A stretch of DNA of 64,000 nucleotides from Haematobia irritans. Its lineage: Eukaryota > Arthropoda > Insecta > Diptera > Muscidae. A program made the translations under genes and the position numbers. Under the pieces are notes generated by a model that was given only the letters and a program-made list of their open reading frames with translations, searched no databases and was not told the origin of the DNA. Shown in pieces: positions 1 to 11,757 of this stretch. Position 1 is the first letter of the stretch; each line of letters begins with the position of its first letter. The stretch spans positions 38,394,671 to 38,458,670 of the forward strand of contig NC_134399.1 in assembly GCF_050003625.1 (NCBI RefSeq), in the 5' to 3' direction.

Positions 1-1835
1 TAACTGTGTCCAGCAATCTTTGTAACTAGATGACCTACGGTTCTGGAATGTCAGAGAGCACACTCTCCATGAGACTAACATGCTATAAACCTTTTGACTC
101 ATTTTGGACATGCCTGAAAATAGAAATATCACTCCCCCAGACTTAAAGCTCAGCTAGGCCCATGAAATAGGAATAGGGTTAGGTTTTTCAAAATTTGGAA
201 TTTCGAGTTAACAACTTAAAAAAAAATGATGTTATCGACACACATTCTCACAGTTAATAAAAAGATTTGCATTATATTCCCTCTATTGATCGATTTGATT
301 TTTTGACTTTTTCACAATTTCGACAAAAATTAAATAATCGAAAAGTCGATTTTTGTATCCCTAATTCGAATGGAACTAGTCACATTTTTGGAAACTCTTT
401 TTCACTAGAATTGTATACCGATACATGGAATATTTATCGTAGAATTTAATATACGTGAGTACAAGAGGCAACCCTTAGCGAATACATAGAGGTTAACGGT
501 GATTACAGGTAGCGAATGAGTTGCAGATTATTATACTCAATGTCATCAGTGGATCTCATCGTTGCTCTTAACTCCTTCATTATTATAATTATAATATGAA
601 ATGTTTCTGAGTTGAAAGATGTTGTTGTTGTTGTTGTTGTTGCTGGTGTGTTTGCTGTTTGATTAATTATTATTAGTGTTGTTATGGTTGGTCGTAATTG
701 TAGCATAATACCACCTAAACCACCCACATTCTCAACCACCACCAAACTACAATCACTCGGGCACACACACTCTTCCTCTCTCTCTCTCACATCGTCTTGT
801 CATTTTCCACCGGCGAAAGATAGAACCCTAGCTCAAGCAGTCCTAGTTGATTTTATTGTTGTTTTAATTGAATTTTTGACAGTTTGGCTAATAACGAGAA
901 TGAGTTTCATTTGGCTTTCGATTTTTTAATACAATTAAAGCAATACACATACATACATATGTATAGAGTAAACTAGACACACACACAAACATAACTGGCC
1001 CAACGAGTGTTACCAAACACGGTGGTTTTCCTCCTGGGAAATGGACACGTGACGGTCGTTCGTCAGGTAAGTACTGGGAATTGTGTCGTTAATTGTATTG
1101 TTGTTACACGGGTACTTCTGTATGTCTGATGGAGTGAGTCCAACTTGGCACAAACCCATACCTGGCCGTTAAAAATGTCAGTGAAATACATAAGGCATGT
1201 GGAATATTCTCATCGTACAATTGCTACTTTATCAAATCAAGGGGTTCATCGCTCAAAGGCTCTTAAGTTATTGGTTTGCCTAAAACTTGATTGTAATCAA
1301 ATTTCAAATTGCACAACCTGTTTGTCTTTTCATTTCTTCTCTGGGTGGAAAACAATGAACCGGGGAAGGAAGAAACTATTACAAGTACGAAGTGTGTGGA
1401 TGTTTACACGCCCATTCCTTGAACACGCTCCCACACTTCAATCAAATTGTAAGGTGTCGTCTGGAACTTATGTCAAGTGGAACGACGCGCTTTCGATGCA
1501 ACCCCTGACGCCTGTAATGATGATGCTCTTCATTATGTCTTTCCATTCGAGGAAATTTTCCAATTATCTACGTATGCTAATCGCAAGATGCCTTGAAGGT
1601 CCAATGCGGCAATTCATCAATGGGGCCGTAATACTACAACTCAAAAAAGGTTACTCGGATCCAAAGATGTTCATCCTCATTTAAGGATTTTTGTATTGAT
1701 TCCAAGTCTGTGTCAAAGGGTCTACAGATCATGCATTTAATCTTCTCTCCGGAATCAAACCAATTAGTTTGTGTTGGGTCTTCTCTCTTTCTCAATCCAG
1801 ATATTAATTACGCAGTCACTCTGATTTCACCGAAA
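1..1835. other. Intronic DNA of acj6 at the left edge, no gene recognised
   Basis: The stretch contains a short TTG-type microsatellite near 620-645, a TC-rich tract near 770-790 and CA-rich patches near 945-985. A 179-codon plus-strand ORF at 1145-1684 shows no recognisable domain. I see no exon of acj6 here. Confidence 0.5.
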
Positions 1836-2300
1836 AAAAGTAAACTGTTTTATAGTATTAAGAATGAACTACCTCGTGCGAAAATTGAACTAAATTCTAC
1901 TCCACATTTTGAGATTTCCACAAAGCGTTGCTAAAATCAGAAAAATTGAATGGCCTGTTGTACATTTTAACTGCAGTTCACGAAATTACATCCTCCCATG
2001 GAAGAAGAAATTAACTAAAAGTAAAGAAGAAAATCATTGGCGCCAAATCATGACCATTTTAACCATACAGTAGTTCATTCTTACTTTTTTTGGGAATTGT
2101 ACGAAAATGTTCTTTTGTCCTAGTTCATATTGAACTAATGTGTACGCTTATTGAACTTTATACCCACGTTTAGTTCATAAAATGTTTGAGACATACTCAA
2201 AAATTGGGAAAATTGGAATTTCAATGGCCAGCTGCGGAACATTTCAATGTTGGCCAGCTGTTGAATATTATTTCTTTAAAAAAATATTCTGAAAAATATT
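1836..2300 (+). repeat. Dispersed repeat family H, copy 1
   Basis: The segment matches 5690-5960 and 35662-36340. Shared landmarks are a stretch with ATCATGACCATTTTAACCAT, then the motif TATACCCACGTTTAGTTCA and then TGTTTGAGACATACT. Copy 1 begins near AAAAAAAGTAAACTG. No coding capacity is seen; it is probably a non-autonomous DNA element. Confidence 0.6.
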
Positions 2301-2563
2301 CAGAAACTCATAACGGCTATAGAAAATTGCACAAATATTCTTTAGTACCTTGCAAAATAAGCAAAGTGATGTCTATAATTATTTTAATACATTTTGATAA
2401 TAATTAATATATTTTGATTATTTGGCGGATACATTTTAATCGAGGTAAGTCGCCATCATCCTTAGCGACGCCGTTTACTCAAAAGTAATCGGCAGTAGCT
2501 AAAATCGGCGGAGTGACTCGGCAGTTTCATTCTCTGCCAACAACCCAAAAAAAAAAAATAAAT

Positions 2564-3271
2564 CAGGCCTGTTCCCAATTTCACAAAATTTTTGCGATTT
2601 ATATCGAAAATAAAATCGTGCGATTTATAATTGCTTGTTCTGGAAATCGCGGGAAAGTGTATGGAATTGAAAATCGCAAAATTTCAATTCCAAAATGTGT
2701 CATAGCTGTTAAAATCAGCTGTTAAAGAAAAAACATTTTAGTCCAGCAATTTTTTTTTGAAAAAGAAAACAATAAATGAATCTGCAAGTTACAACGAATG
2801 GCTTTGTGAATGCAATTGTCTGTTTCGAAATACATCGACGCCGCAAAATTAGCAAAATTACAAAATAATTATGGCGCCACGCTACTCAGTGTTGCATTGA
2901 GTTTCATTCTCACCAGTTTCTAAATAAAATCGTAATATTTGGAACACGATATGCGAATCGCAAAACTTTCCTTCAGTAGATTGTGTCAAAATGGGGTCGC
3001 TCCAAAATATACACGATTATTACTTTACAAGTACATTATTTCGATATTTTATATTTTTGATTTACTGCCAAGACATATAGCAATTAATTGTTAAGCATGT
3101 TTTATCCAAACTGCACAATATCTTTGAAAAAATTATTAATTTATTTTGAATGCACAGAGGCAAGTCTTATCGATTTGAAATTGGAAAATTTTTGCGATTT
3201 GCGATGACCGGAACAAGTCTAATTGGAGAAATCGCAAATTTTTTGCGATTACGATTATGGGAACAGGCCTG
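2564..3271. mobile_element. 708-bp MITE with CAGGCCTGTTCCC termini
   Basis: Terminal inverted repeats CAGGCCTGTTCCCA / TGGGAACAGGCCTG bound the element, and AAT flanks both sides as a possible 3-bp target duplication. The inner arms both carry repeated GCGATTT motifs in opposite orientation. There is no ORF of note. A related terminus occurs at 29384-29717. Confidence 0.75.
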
Positions 3272-4065
3272 AATATCAGTGCAATGAAAATCTCTCGTCA
3301 CCTTCAATCAATTGATTTTACTCAACAAAAAAAAAAATAATAATAATAAATAAGATTTTAATCGAAATTAGTCTGGAATTCTGACTAAAGGTTTAATTCA
3401 AAGAATGACATGAATTCATTTGGATGTGAGTGAAAAAGAGGACATGGTATAAAATGTGCGATATAAAGGAATTTCATATGAAATGATGTGAAGATAGCGA
3501 ATTATGCTCATTCTTTTTCTGGGAAATTGTTTTAACATTTCCGCCACCCCACAAAAAAGAATTTAATTCATTTTTATCTCTGGAGTATTTCATTCCTACA
3601 CATAGTTTCTTCATTAACATTGCCATATAAAAAAAAACTCTCGCATGTCGGCAATAAAACGATTCCTTCCGTTTCCCAAGGAAACAAAAACTGGGAGCAT
3701 ACATCCTGTTTGTCGAGCATGTTATTTTTTATTTTTATTTGTATAATTTTTCTTTAAACACAAACCTACAAATTTCAATGAAATGCAGGGGGATAAATGC
3801 TTCAGTTTTATGCCACATTGCAGACGAAAGAGTAATAAATAAAAAATGACTTCGGTGAATGGCAGACAGACACATTGCCCCAATTGGATTGTTGACTAGC
3901 TGAAATTGGTACTGGTATACCTCCCACACACACACCCACGCCTCTGTTTCGCACTCAAATTAAACTTTATAATCAAGTGTTGTGTTGTGTTGTGTATAGA
4001 GGAGTGAACGAATGACTATATTTAATTTATTTGCCATGGTAATGTGTCTGCATGAGAGATCTTAC
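3272..4065. other. Intronic stretch, no feature beyond a short microsatellite
   Basis: This is acj6 intron sequence immediately downstream of exon 4 on the minus strand. It holds A-rich tracts and a GTGTT microsatellite near 3976-4000. No recognisable repeat family or exon was seen. Confidence 0.4.
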
Positions 4066-4245
4066 CTGCAATGGCCTTTGCGGAGGACCTCCCATGCTAT
4101 GATGATGGTACATAACATCATGTTTCATTTGGGAGGTCATTTGCGAGGGATGTACATGAGGCGCTTGGTGTTTTCCTATGTCTATCGCTGAAAGCGCTTC
4201 CGCTCTGCTTAATATGCCATCATTGATTCCAGCAAAAATATCACC
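4066..4245 (-). CDS. acj6: acj6 exon with POU-IV box
   Basis: This 180-base, phase-0 exon encodes 60 residues beginning GDIFAGINDGILSRAEALSA and ending GPPQRPLQ. The acceptor reads TTACAG just right of 4245 and the donor GTAAGA starts at 4065. The SRAEALSAIDI stretch is the N-terminal box shared by POU4/Brn3 proteins, followed by a His- and Gln-rich part (MYHHHS). It follows the ARQN end of the 11701-11757 exon without a gap, as in the fly protein. The next exon is not in the window. Confidence 0.9.
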
Positions 4246-4588
4246 CTGTAATGATAGAAAATGCATTCATACATAATTTCAGTAGAAAATTTAAATAAAA
4301 GAAGCTTAGAAAAGTGTATAAAATTGGAATAGTACTATAAAAACTTTTGAATTTAATTAAATATAAAAATTAAAATTACAATAAAATTAATAAGAAATAT
4401 TAAAATATGGACGGAGCTGTACAAGTAAAAAATTTTAGACCAACGAATTTTTTTCGTTCTCGTTGGGGACAAATGTGGCAACGGGTGCCAATTTATTTTC
4501 CTTTTGACATTTACCAATAAAAAAACTTTCATTTCGGAGGAAAAAATAAATAATTTTCTGTGCGTATACAAGATAATGTTAGTAGGGT
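4246..4588. other. AT-rich intron sequence, nothing recognised
   Basis: No repeat family, conserved exon or long ORF could be identified between the acj6 exon and the repeat fragment starting near 4590. Confidence 0.35.
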
Positions 4589-4589
4589 T

Positions 4590-4870
4590 CGAAGATAGGC
4601 TATATTTTGAGATAGCCCCAATATAAAACAACACCCCGATTTGGGGTTTTGAGCATCTAAGCACCGGAATTTTCATCCGATTTACCTGAAATTGGAAATC
4701 TAGAGCTATTTTAGGTCCACAAAGATGTGTGCCGAATATGGTTTATATCGGTTCATGGTTTGGTATAGCCCCCATATAGACCGATCTTTCGATTTGACTT
4801 CTTGGGCGTCTAATAACCCCAATTTTTCTCCGATTTGGCTGAAACTCAAATTGTTCTGAAATTTTAAATC
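4590..4870 (-). repeat. Diverged Helentron-like tandem-unit fragment
   Basis: Two units contain the marks of families C, D and E in reverse orientation: TAGCCCCAATATA near 4615 and TAGCCCCCATATAGACCGAT near 4768, about 154 bases apart. The sequence differs from C, D and E, so it may be a fourth family. Both ends are lost. Confidence 0.5.
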
Positions 4871-4888
4871 TACAACAACAGTATTACA

Positions 4889-5656
4889 ACAGTGAACCCA
4901 CCAGGACCCAACAGTATTATAAACGCTTACATCACGCCAAAATAAGTAAATATGTTTCAACAAATTCAAGAAAATAGTTTAAACATAATTATGTTCTTTT
5001 TTTTCATTTCTTAAAGAAAATTTTGTAGTTTGAAGGAACAAGTTGGAGTTCAAAATTGTAAGAATGTATTTAGTACCATACGATGTTCAATATGGGCGCA
5101 TTTGTAGTAAAATTTACACATTTAAAGATATAATGAACTATTTTGTGAGAAGTACGAATTTGCGAAAAAAAGTGAAATCTCTATTTCACTAAAGCCAATT
5201 TAACTTTATTTTAGTTCGTGGAATTATTATGTTTGGAGAAAGTTTCTTTTACTCCAATAATTTTTTGCGTACGTTAGTTAAATTAACTAAAACCCAAATG
5301 AAGCATAAATATTAACTAAATTCGTGTCTTCCACAAAATAGTTCAGTATTTCTTTAAATTTGCAAATATTTTTACAAATGCGTTCATCATGAACTTCGTA
5401 TGTCACTAAAGACATTCTTGCAATTTTGAACTCCATTTTTTCCTTCAAACTACAAATTTTTCTTTAACAAGTGAAAATACTTAATTATGTCTAATAAATT
5501 TTCTTGAATTTGTCGAAAAATATTTACTTATTTTAATGACATCGGAGTGATGCCAGCGTTTGTAATACTGTTTAGTTAAAATTTTCTAAAAATATTAAAA
5601 TTTTTCTAAAATTAACCGAAAGTTTTCTTCCTGGAGGGTTCACTTTTTTTCAGTGT
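4889..5656. mobile_element. MITE family A copy with an inverted partial duplicate
   Basis: Bases from about 5150 to 5656 match the family A MITE (intact reference 30676-31196), ending AACCGAAAGTTTTCTTCCTG and then GGGTTCAC. Bases 4889-5150 are the reverse complement of the same 3' part, beginning GTGAACCCACCAGGA. Together they form a large imperfect palindrome. No coding capacity. Confidence 0.65.
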
Positions 5657-5689
5657 GGTGGTGGGTATTTAGAAAATATTTTTTTTACT

Positions 5690-5960
5690 TTAAAGTAATA
5701 ATTTTGATTTTTTAAACTTGCATTAGTAAAGGAAAAAAAATCATTGCCGCCATATCATGACCATTTTAACCATACAGTAGTTCATGGTTACTATTTTTGG
5801 GAATCGTACGAAAATTCACTTCTGCTTTAGTTCATATTAAACTGATATGTACGGTCATTGTACTTTATACCCATGTTTAGTTCATAAAATGTTTGAGACA
5901 TACTTAAAAATATAAATAAAATGGGCTGCGGAAAATATATTATAAAAAATAATAAATTTT
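5690..5960 (+). repeat. Dispersed repeat family H, copy 2
   Basis: It matches 1836-2300 over TCATGACCATTTTAACCATA through TTTGAGACATACTT. It carries no ORF and its boundaries are unclear. Confidence 0.55.
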
Positions 5961-6276
5961 ATAATAAAATAATAAAATGTAACTACCCTACGGGAAATGG
6001 ATCAACCACAGAACTGGTACAGGACTAGTCCCTGGTGTGTATGGACCAGTCCCAGTTCTGGTCTAAACGTATGGAAGGGACCGGTCACTTTAACATGGGT
6101 TTGTCATTGACGGGGTAAATTTACATTTTAAAACGCGTCTTAGACTCATCCCAAAGGAAACGTCCTGGGACAATTTAGCAAGAGCACCCCATAGACAGGT
6201 CCTCAGGAACCAGTCTCGGACAAACTCTTAGAAATCTGTTTCAATTTGGGCATCCCAATCGAACCCGAAATGAAAG
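5961..6276. other. Unassigned intron stretch
   Basis: It contains several short inverted matches built from GGACCAGTCCC / GGACTAGTCCC and CCAGTTCTGG type strings near 6010-6090. No clear element ends were found. Confidence 0.3.
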
Positions 6277-6499
6277 CAAGTACATACGGCCGTAAGTTCG
6301 GCCAGGCCAGGCCATGGATTGCGTAGAAACTTCTACTGAAGACTGTCATCCACAATCGAATTACTTGGGTTGCGGTAACACTTGCCGATGGCAAGGTATC
6401 TTAAAACTTACTAACACCGTAATATATACCACATAGTCCATACGTGGTATATATTAAACTAAATAAGGCGGATTAAATACGTATATAATTAAGTTTAAA

Positions 6500-6790
6500 G
6501 TTTCTATAGAAACAAAATTTTGACAACATTTTCTATAGAAGTAAAATTTGGAAAAAAAATTCTATAGAAATAAAATTTGGAAAAAATTGTCTATAGAAAT
6601 AAAATTTGAAAAAATTTTCTATAGAAATAAAATTTTAACAAAATTTTCTATAGAAATAAAATTATGACAAAATTTTCAATAGAAATAAAATTTGACAAAA
6701 TTTTCTATAGAAATAAAATTTTGACAAAATTTTCTATAGGAATAACATTTTGACAATATTTTCTATAAAAATAAAATTTTGGTAGATTAT
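6500..6790 (+). repeat. 29-bp tandem repeat block (TCTATAGAAATAAAATTTTG type)
   Basis: About ten units of roughly 29 bases are built on TCTATAGAAATAAAATTTTG. The block belongs to family C: it recurs in the copy at 46745-46990, and stands apart from a C element at 55287-55480. Confidence 0.8.
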
Positions 6791-6948
6791 TTTTGGCTCA
6801 AGTGGCAACCATGATTATGAACCGATATGGACCAATTTTTGTGTGATTGGGGATCGGCTATATATAACTTAGACCGATATGGACCAATTTTGGCATGGTT
6901 ATTAGCGGCCTTATACTAACACCACGTTGCAAATTTCAACCGGATCGG

Positions 6949-7866
6949 ATGAATTTTGCTCCTCCAAGAGGCTCCGGAGATCAAATCTGGGGAACGGTTT
7001 ATATGGGGGCTATATATAATTATGGACCGATATTGACCAATTCGTGCGTGTTTGTTCGAGACCACATTCTAACACCATGATCCAAATTTCAACCGGATCG
7101 GATGAATTTTGCTCCTCCAAGATGCTCCGGAGGACAAATCTGGGGATCGATTTATATGGGGGCTATATATAATTATGGACCGATATGGACCAATTCCTGC
7201 ATGGTTGTTGGATACCATATACTAACACCACGTACCAAATTTCAACCGGATCGGATGAATTTTGCTCCTCTAAGAAGCTCCGGAGGTCAAATTTGGGGAC
7301 CGTTTTATATGGGGGCTATATATAATTATGAGCCGATGTGGACCAATTTTTGCATGGTCATTAGAGAACATATACCAACACCATGTACCAAGTTTCAGCC
7401 GGATCGGATGAAATTTGCTTCTCTTAGAGGCTTCGCAAGCCAAATCGGGGGATCGATTTTTATGGAGGCTATATATAATTATGGACCGATGTGGACCAAT
7501 TTTTGCATGGTTGTTAGAGACCATATACTAACACCATGTACCACATTTCAGCCGTATCGGATGAAATTTGGTTTTCTTAGAGGCTCCGCAAACCAAATCG
7601 GGGGATCGGTTTATATGGGGGCTATATGTAATTATGGACCGATATTAACCAATTTCTGCATGGTTGTTAGAGACCATATACTAACACTATGTACCAAATT
7701 TTAGCCGGATCGGATGAAATGTGCTTCTCTTAGAGGCCTCGCAAGCCAAATCTGGGGGTCTGTTTATATGGGGGCTATACGTAAAAGTGGACCGATATGG
7801 CCCATTTGCAATACCATCCGACCTACATCAATAACAACTACTTGTGCCAAGTTTCAAGTCGATAGC
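6949..7866 (+). repeat. Six tandem units of 153 bp in family C copy 1
   Basis: Units start at the ATG of ATGAATTTTGCTCCTC or ATGAAATTTGCTTCTC at 6949, 7102, 7255, 7408, 7561 and 7714, every step exactly 153 bases. Because 153 is divisible by three, one frame stays open for long runs (6895-7080, 7102-7704, 7714-7926 share a frame). No known protein domain is seen; I treat the ORFs as a by-product of the repeat. Confidence 0.8.
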
Positions 7867-8052
7867 TTGTTTCGTTCGGAAGTTAGCGTGATTTCAACAG
7901 ACGGACGGACGGACGGACATGCTTAGATCGACTCAGAATTTCACCACGACCCAGAATATATATACTTTATGGGGTCTTAGAGCAATATTTCGTTGTGTTA
8001 CAAACGGAATGACAAAGTTAATATACCCGCATCCTATGGTGGAGGGTATAAA

Positions 8053-8389
8053 AATATATTCCTATTTTGTACTACACTTCCATTATCCATTACCATTGTT
8101 AAATATATTTCACACATTGAAGAAAATATTTACGTGGTAATAAAGATTGCGTAACCTAAATTTGATTGCGTAACCTAAAATGCGCAATTTACACAATACT
8201 AAGGACAAATTACTTTAAAATAATGAAATTTTAATTAAAATAAAGTTTATAATTTTTGTTTTTATTAAATTTAAGACACAAATTTTAGAAAATTTCGTCC
8301 CTCCGTTAAATGTATATATCTTTGAACTAATACACATTTTCTTTAAAGTAAAGAAAAACATTTTTGAGTTAAAGAAACATTGAGTCTGT
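8053..8389. other. AT-rich intron stretch, nothing recognised
   Basis: A short direct duplication (GATTGCGTAACCTAAA at about 8145 and 8164) is the only structure noticed. Confidence 0.3.
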
Positions 8390-8600
8390 TACACCCAGAG
8401 AAGAAATATGATCCCTCAAGCATGTTTCAAGAGCAAAATGTCATTTTTGGACGGCAAACATGTAACATAGTTTCCGCAACTATGTTATTTTCTCGGAAAT
8501 TATGTATATTATTTCAGCAACCATGTACATTTTTGGCGAGAAAATAATATTTTGCTCCCGAAATAGATTGGATTTTTAAAATGGAATTTGTTTGTACATG
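8390..8600. repeat. Dispersed repeat, related in reverse to 20580-20810
   Basis: CATGTTTCAAGAGCAAAATG, TTTTGGCGAGAAAA and related strings recur in inverted orientation inside the piggyBac-like element near 20600-20800. No ends could be fixed. Confidence 0.4.
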
Positions 8601-8705
8601 AAATTCTTTATAATATATTTAATATTATTAATATATCGTAAAAAGAGAATGAAAATTTCATAAGTGAGATCTAATTTTAATTTAATTTAATCCCAGATTT
8701 AAAGG

Positions 8706-9478
8706 TACACTGAAAAAAAGCATGACCGGTTCCAAAGATTTTGTCTTTACTTTAAAAATTTTGGTATTTATTCCGAGCCAAAGAAGCGGAGAATACAAGT
8801 AAGGATACTTTTAAGACACAATTCTCTTTTAAATTTGGGTTTTGTGTACTTGTTTCTAGGAAGCAAATTTTAATTTTTCATTTTCAGCTTTTTTTTCTTC
8901 ATATGCTATCAAAGTCCTTTAAAAACGAGTTAACGAAAACTTTATTTTCCAAATTAATACTCGACTTCCAGTAGAAATTATGCTATGTTTCAAGTAAGAA
9001 ACGTCTTTAAAATAAAGTGTTGGAAAACATGTCCTATTTTTGAACGTTTTTTTGCTTTGTAGTCAAGATGCAAAAAAGACAACAAATTTAAAGACAATTT
9101 CATTAAATTTAAAGAATTTTTCTGAATTATTAAAGTCAAGTTGACCTTAGCCCAAACATTTTTTCTTTCATACCCATGATACCCATTTTTAAGTCAAATC
9201 ACTTAACTATAAGGCACAACGACTTTATTGAAAAGTTTATCGACTTTTGGACAAGGAAAAAAAAACTTTATATTAGACAAATACGTCTTCTATGCTAAGC
9301 AAAATGTGCATTCGTATTTTAAAGATATGAAATCTTTGACCTCACGACAATATTTTTTTCAGTGTACAAAAAAAAAACTTTATATTAGAGAAATACGTCT
9401 TCTATGCCAAGCAAAATGTGCATTCGTATTTTAAAGACATGAAATCTTTGACCTCACGACAATATTTTTTTCAGTGTA
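8706..9478 (+). mobile_element. MITE family B copy 1 with duplicated 3' end
   Basis: The element starts TACACTGAAAAAAAGCATG and ends CGACAATATTTTTTTCAGTG at 9366. The last roughly 113 bases are repeated directly at 9367-9478. Other copies are 19558-20162 and 45471-47638 (interrupted). It encodes no transposase. Confidence 0.75.
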
Positions 9479-9494
9479 CAAAGATACCTAACAA

Positions 9495-10010
9495 ATTTCC
9501 TTTTTTAAATAAGCCGCATCTTTGGCTTGGAATCAATACCAAAATCCTTAAATGACGGTCAAAATCGTTGGATCCAAGTAAACTTTTTTTGAGTGTAAAT
9601 GATTTGCTTTTGAGTAAAACAACTGATAATTGTGTGTTATCTGTTGCAAGTTGTTTTCTGGAAAAACAATTTCCTGTCTTTGTTGGAACAATTCTGGAAA
9701 CCGTGATCCCAATTTTAATTTTTAGAGCCTAGATTTAAATTTAGATAGCTTCCTAAAAAAGTTTGTATTTTAAAGTCGCATCTTTGGCTCGGAATCAATA
9801 TCAAAATCAATGTTAGGATCCCAGCAAAAAAAACCTGCTGAATTTTCAGCAGCTTTGTAAGGTGTTTTATATAAAACACCATCAATGATAAGTTTTTCGA
9901 CTTTTGGTCAAGTAATAAATCTTTTTATCAGATAAATTCCTCTTTTGTTCTAAACAAACATCACATCCTATAAGAAATCTTTGTGTTCACGCCAAAAATT
10001 GTTTTAGTGA
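9495..10010. repeat. Fragments of long-TIR MITE family I
   Basis: Bases 9510-9595 match the right terminus of family I (ATCTTTGGCTTGGAATCAAT ... GGATCCAAG ... TTTTTTTGAGTGTA). A second fragment starts near 9775. These are partial copies without complete ends. Confidence 0.55.
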
Positions 10011-10113
10011 ACATTCGTCTAACAGATATTGGTCTGACTCTTGAATGGCATTAAATTCCTAAGGTACGAGTATGTCTACTCTGAATTAAAATACCTGGTC
10101 GAATGAAATGTTA

Positions 10114-10361
10114 TGCGCTTTAGAGACTATCAGTTATTCCGGACGGAATGTCGGTGTTTGTAAAGAATCTTACAGTGTTTCGGATCGATACGACTTGTCG
10201 GCGATGACTAAATAATCGGTAAATGTGTTATCGATCCCATAAACATGTAGCAGTATCGATTATGCCTTCGGACTTAACTTATAATGTGCACAATACGAGT
10301 GTATGGGATATGTTCGACACGAGCACTGTCGTCCGGAATAACTGATAGTCTGTAAAGCGCA
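10114..10361. mobile_element. 248-bp MITE with TTA target duplication (family K)
   Basis: Terminal inverted repeats of about 33 bases start TGCGCTTTA and run through AGACTATCAGTTATTCCGG on both sides with one mismatch. TTA stands at 10111-10113 and 10362-10364. A 3-bp TTA duplication is typical of PIF/Harbinger elements. Confidence 0.75.
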
Positions 10362-10788
10362 TTAAATGTGGTTCATGGCAAGTTATTTTTTTGTTCACTT
10401 TTGCTTTCGCTTGATGTTTTAATTTCGTAATAAACAAACGCAATAATAGTGGACAATGCGACAGTAAACATAAAATTCAGTAACACAGCAACAAGACCGG
10501 AATAGTAAAAACGCCACAAAACGCTTGTATTTTTATTAAATATTTGCATGTTTTATGCACACACACACACACAATCTCTCGCATATTCATACACATTAAA
10601 CCTATTTAGGTGTATGTGTGTGTGTCTATGAGTAAATTCATGTATGTATAAGTAGATGCAACGGATATCCTTAAATTCGACATACACACTCATAAAAAGT
10701 ATATGTGTAAAATATACACATAGAAGATGCCATGTTAAAATACATGTTAACCTCTGCCTATATGTATGTATCGCACTCGCTTGTATAC

Positions 10789-11371
10789 TAGAGGTGTGCA
10801 CGTGAGTAATAGTTTACTCACGCTCACGCACACTCACGACTGAAAAATCATATTCACGCACACTCACGCACGATATTTTTTGGTAGGACTCACGCTCACG
10901 CACACTCACGAAAAGAAAATTTGTACTCACGCACACTCACGCACGAAAACGTCGTGAATCACGAAAAATACCGTGACACACGAAAAATATCGTGATTCAC
11001 GAAAAATATCGTGACTCACGAATAATTTTATGATTAATTTACCTTACCGAAGTGTCGGAAAACATGAGCATTATTAAAATCGAGAGTGTTATTAAACTCT
11101 TAACATCCTAGGTGTCACTAAAATTGTAATTGAATTTAACTCTTAAGGGTTTTATGTTGGTGAGCAGGAATATTTTCGTGAGTGTAATTGGTTACTCACG
11201 CACACTCACGAAGATATTATTTTCGTGACTCACGCTCACGCACGACATTTTGGTTTGTTAATCACGCTCACGCACACTCACGCTGTTTTCATGAGCGTGA
11301 CTCACGACTCACGCACGAATCACGAAAATGTTCGTGAGTCACGATAATTTCGTGTCACGTGCACACCTCTA
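10789..11371. mobile_element. 583-bp hAT-type MITE made of CACG-rich repeats
   Basis: The termini TAGAGGTGTGCACGTGA and its reverse complement bound the element. A perfect 8-bp duplication TTGTATAC flanks it at 10781-10788 and 11372-11379, the hAT signature. The interior is a degenerate array of TCACGCACAC / CACTCACG motifs plus ATATCGTGA blocks; the palindrome CACGTG occurs in both termini. It lies about 330 bases downstream of the 19-codon acj6 exon. No ORF. Confidence 0.85.
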
Positions 11372-11700
11372 TTGTATACACAACCATACCTGGCCATGTA
11401 TATGAGAAGGAGCTTACATACATATATACTTCACCTTATAAGTATGCATATCGCAGAGCTTATAAATCATAAATGTTTAATTTAGTTTTTCTTTTCTGTT
11501 TTTTTCCTCTTCTTTGTCCTGAACAACAAACAATAACAAAAAAAGGAGGAGAATAATCACTGAAATTTTTGAGTCGGCACACATACAGACAAACATACGC
11601 ACAAAAGGGCTTTCTTTGGCATACAAGTGAGAATGTTTATATGCAGTGGCACACATGGAGATATGGAAAGGAGATTGTTTTGTCTGTTGACTTCACTTAC

Positions 11701-11757
11701 ATTTTGGCGTGCTGACCATGAATTACATAGAAGGGATGCATCTTCTAACAAGCGGCT
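11701..11757 (-). CDS. acj6: acj6 small exon (19 codons)
   Basis: The exon encodes SRLLEDASLLCNSWSARQN, a string I recognise from fly acj6. The acceptor is TCTTTTCAG just right of 11757 and the donor GTAAGT begins at 11700; both are phase 0. In the fly protein this segment directly precedes GDIFAG, which opens the exon at 4245, so the order fits. A 28-kb intron separates it from exon 1. Confidence 0.9.

Larger units (their letters stand above)
6277..8052 (+). mobile_element. Helentron/DINE-like element, family C, copy 1
   Basis: The left end matches the other copies: CGGCCGTAAGTTCGGCC followed by TGGATTGCGTAGAAACTTCT. The right end reads ATATATATACTTTATGGGGT and finishes GGTGGAGGGTATAAAA. 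That right end resembles the Drosophila DINE-1 terminus (ATATATACTTTATGGGGTC and a TATACCC end), which is why I compare it with Helentron-associated elements. Inside lie a 29-bp repeat block and a 153-bp tandem array. No Rep/helicase is encoded, so it is non-autonomous. Confidence 0.7.

Noticed and set aside
1064..1072. Strong donor-like CAG|GTAAGTAC on the plus strand
   Set aside because: No coding frame or acceptor could be linked to it; an isolated donor motif is not a feature.
1145..1684. 179-codon plus-strand ORF
   Set aside because: No recognisable domain and no support from splice sites or neighbours; AT-rich DNA gives such ORFs by chance.
7102..7704. 200-codon ORF in family C as a possible repeat protein
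   Set aside because: The open frame follows from the 153-bp unit length and recurs with stops in other copies; no domain or start context supports a protein. Kept as a repeat observation.
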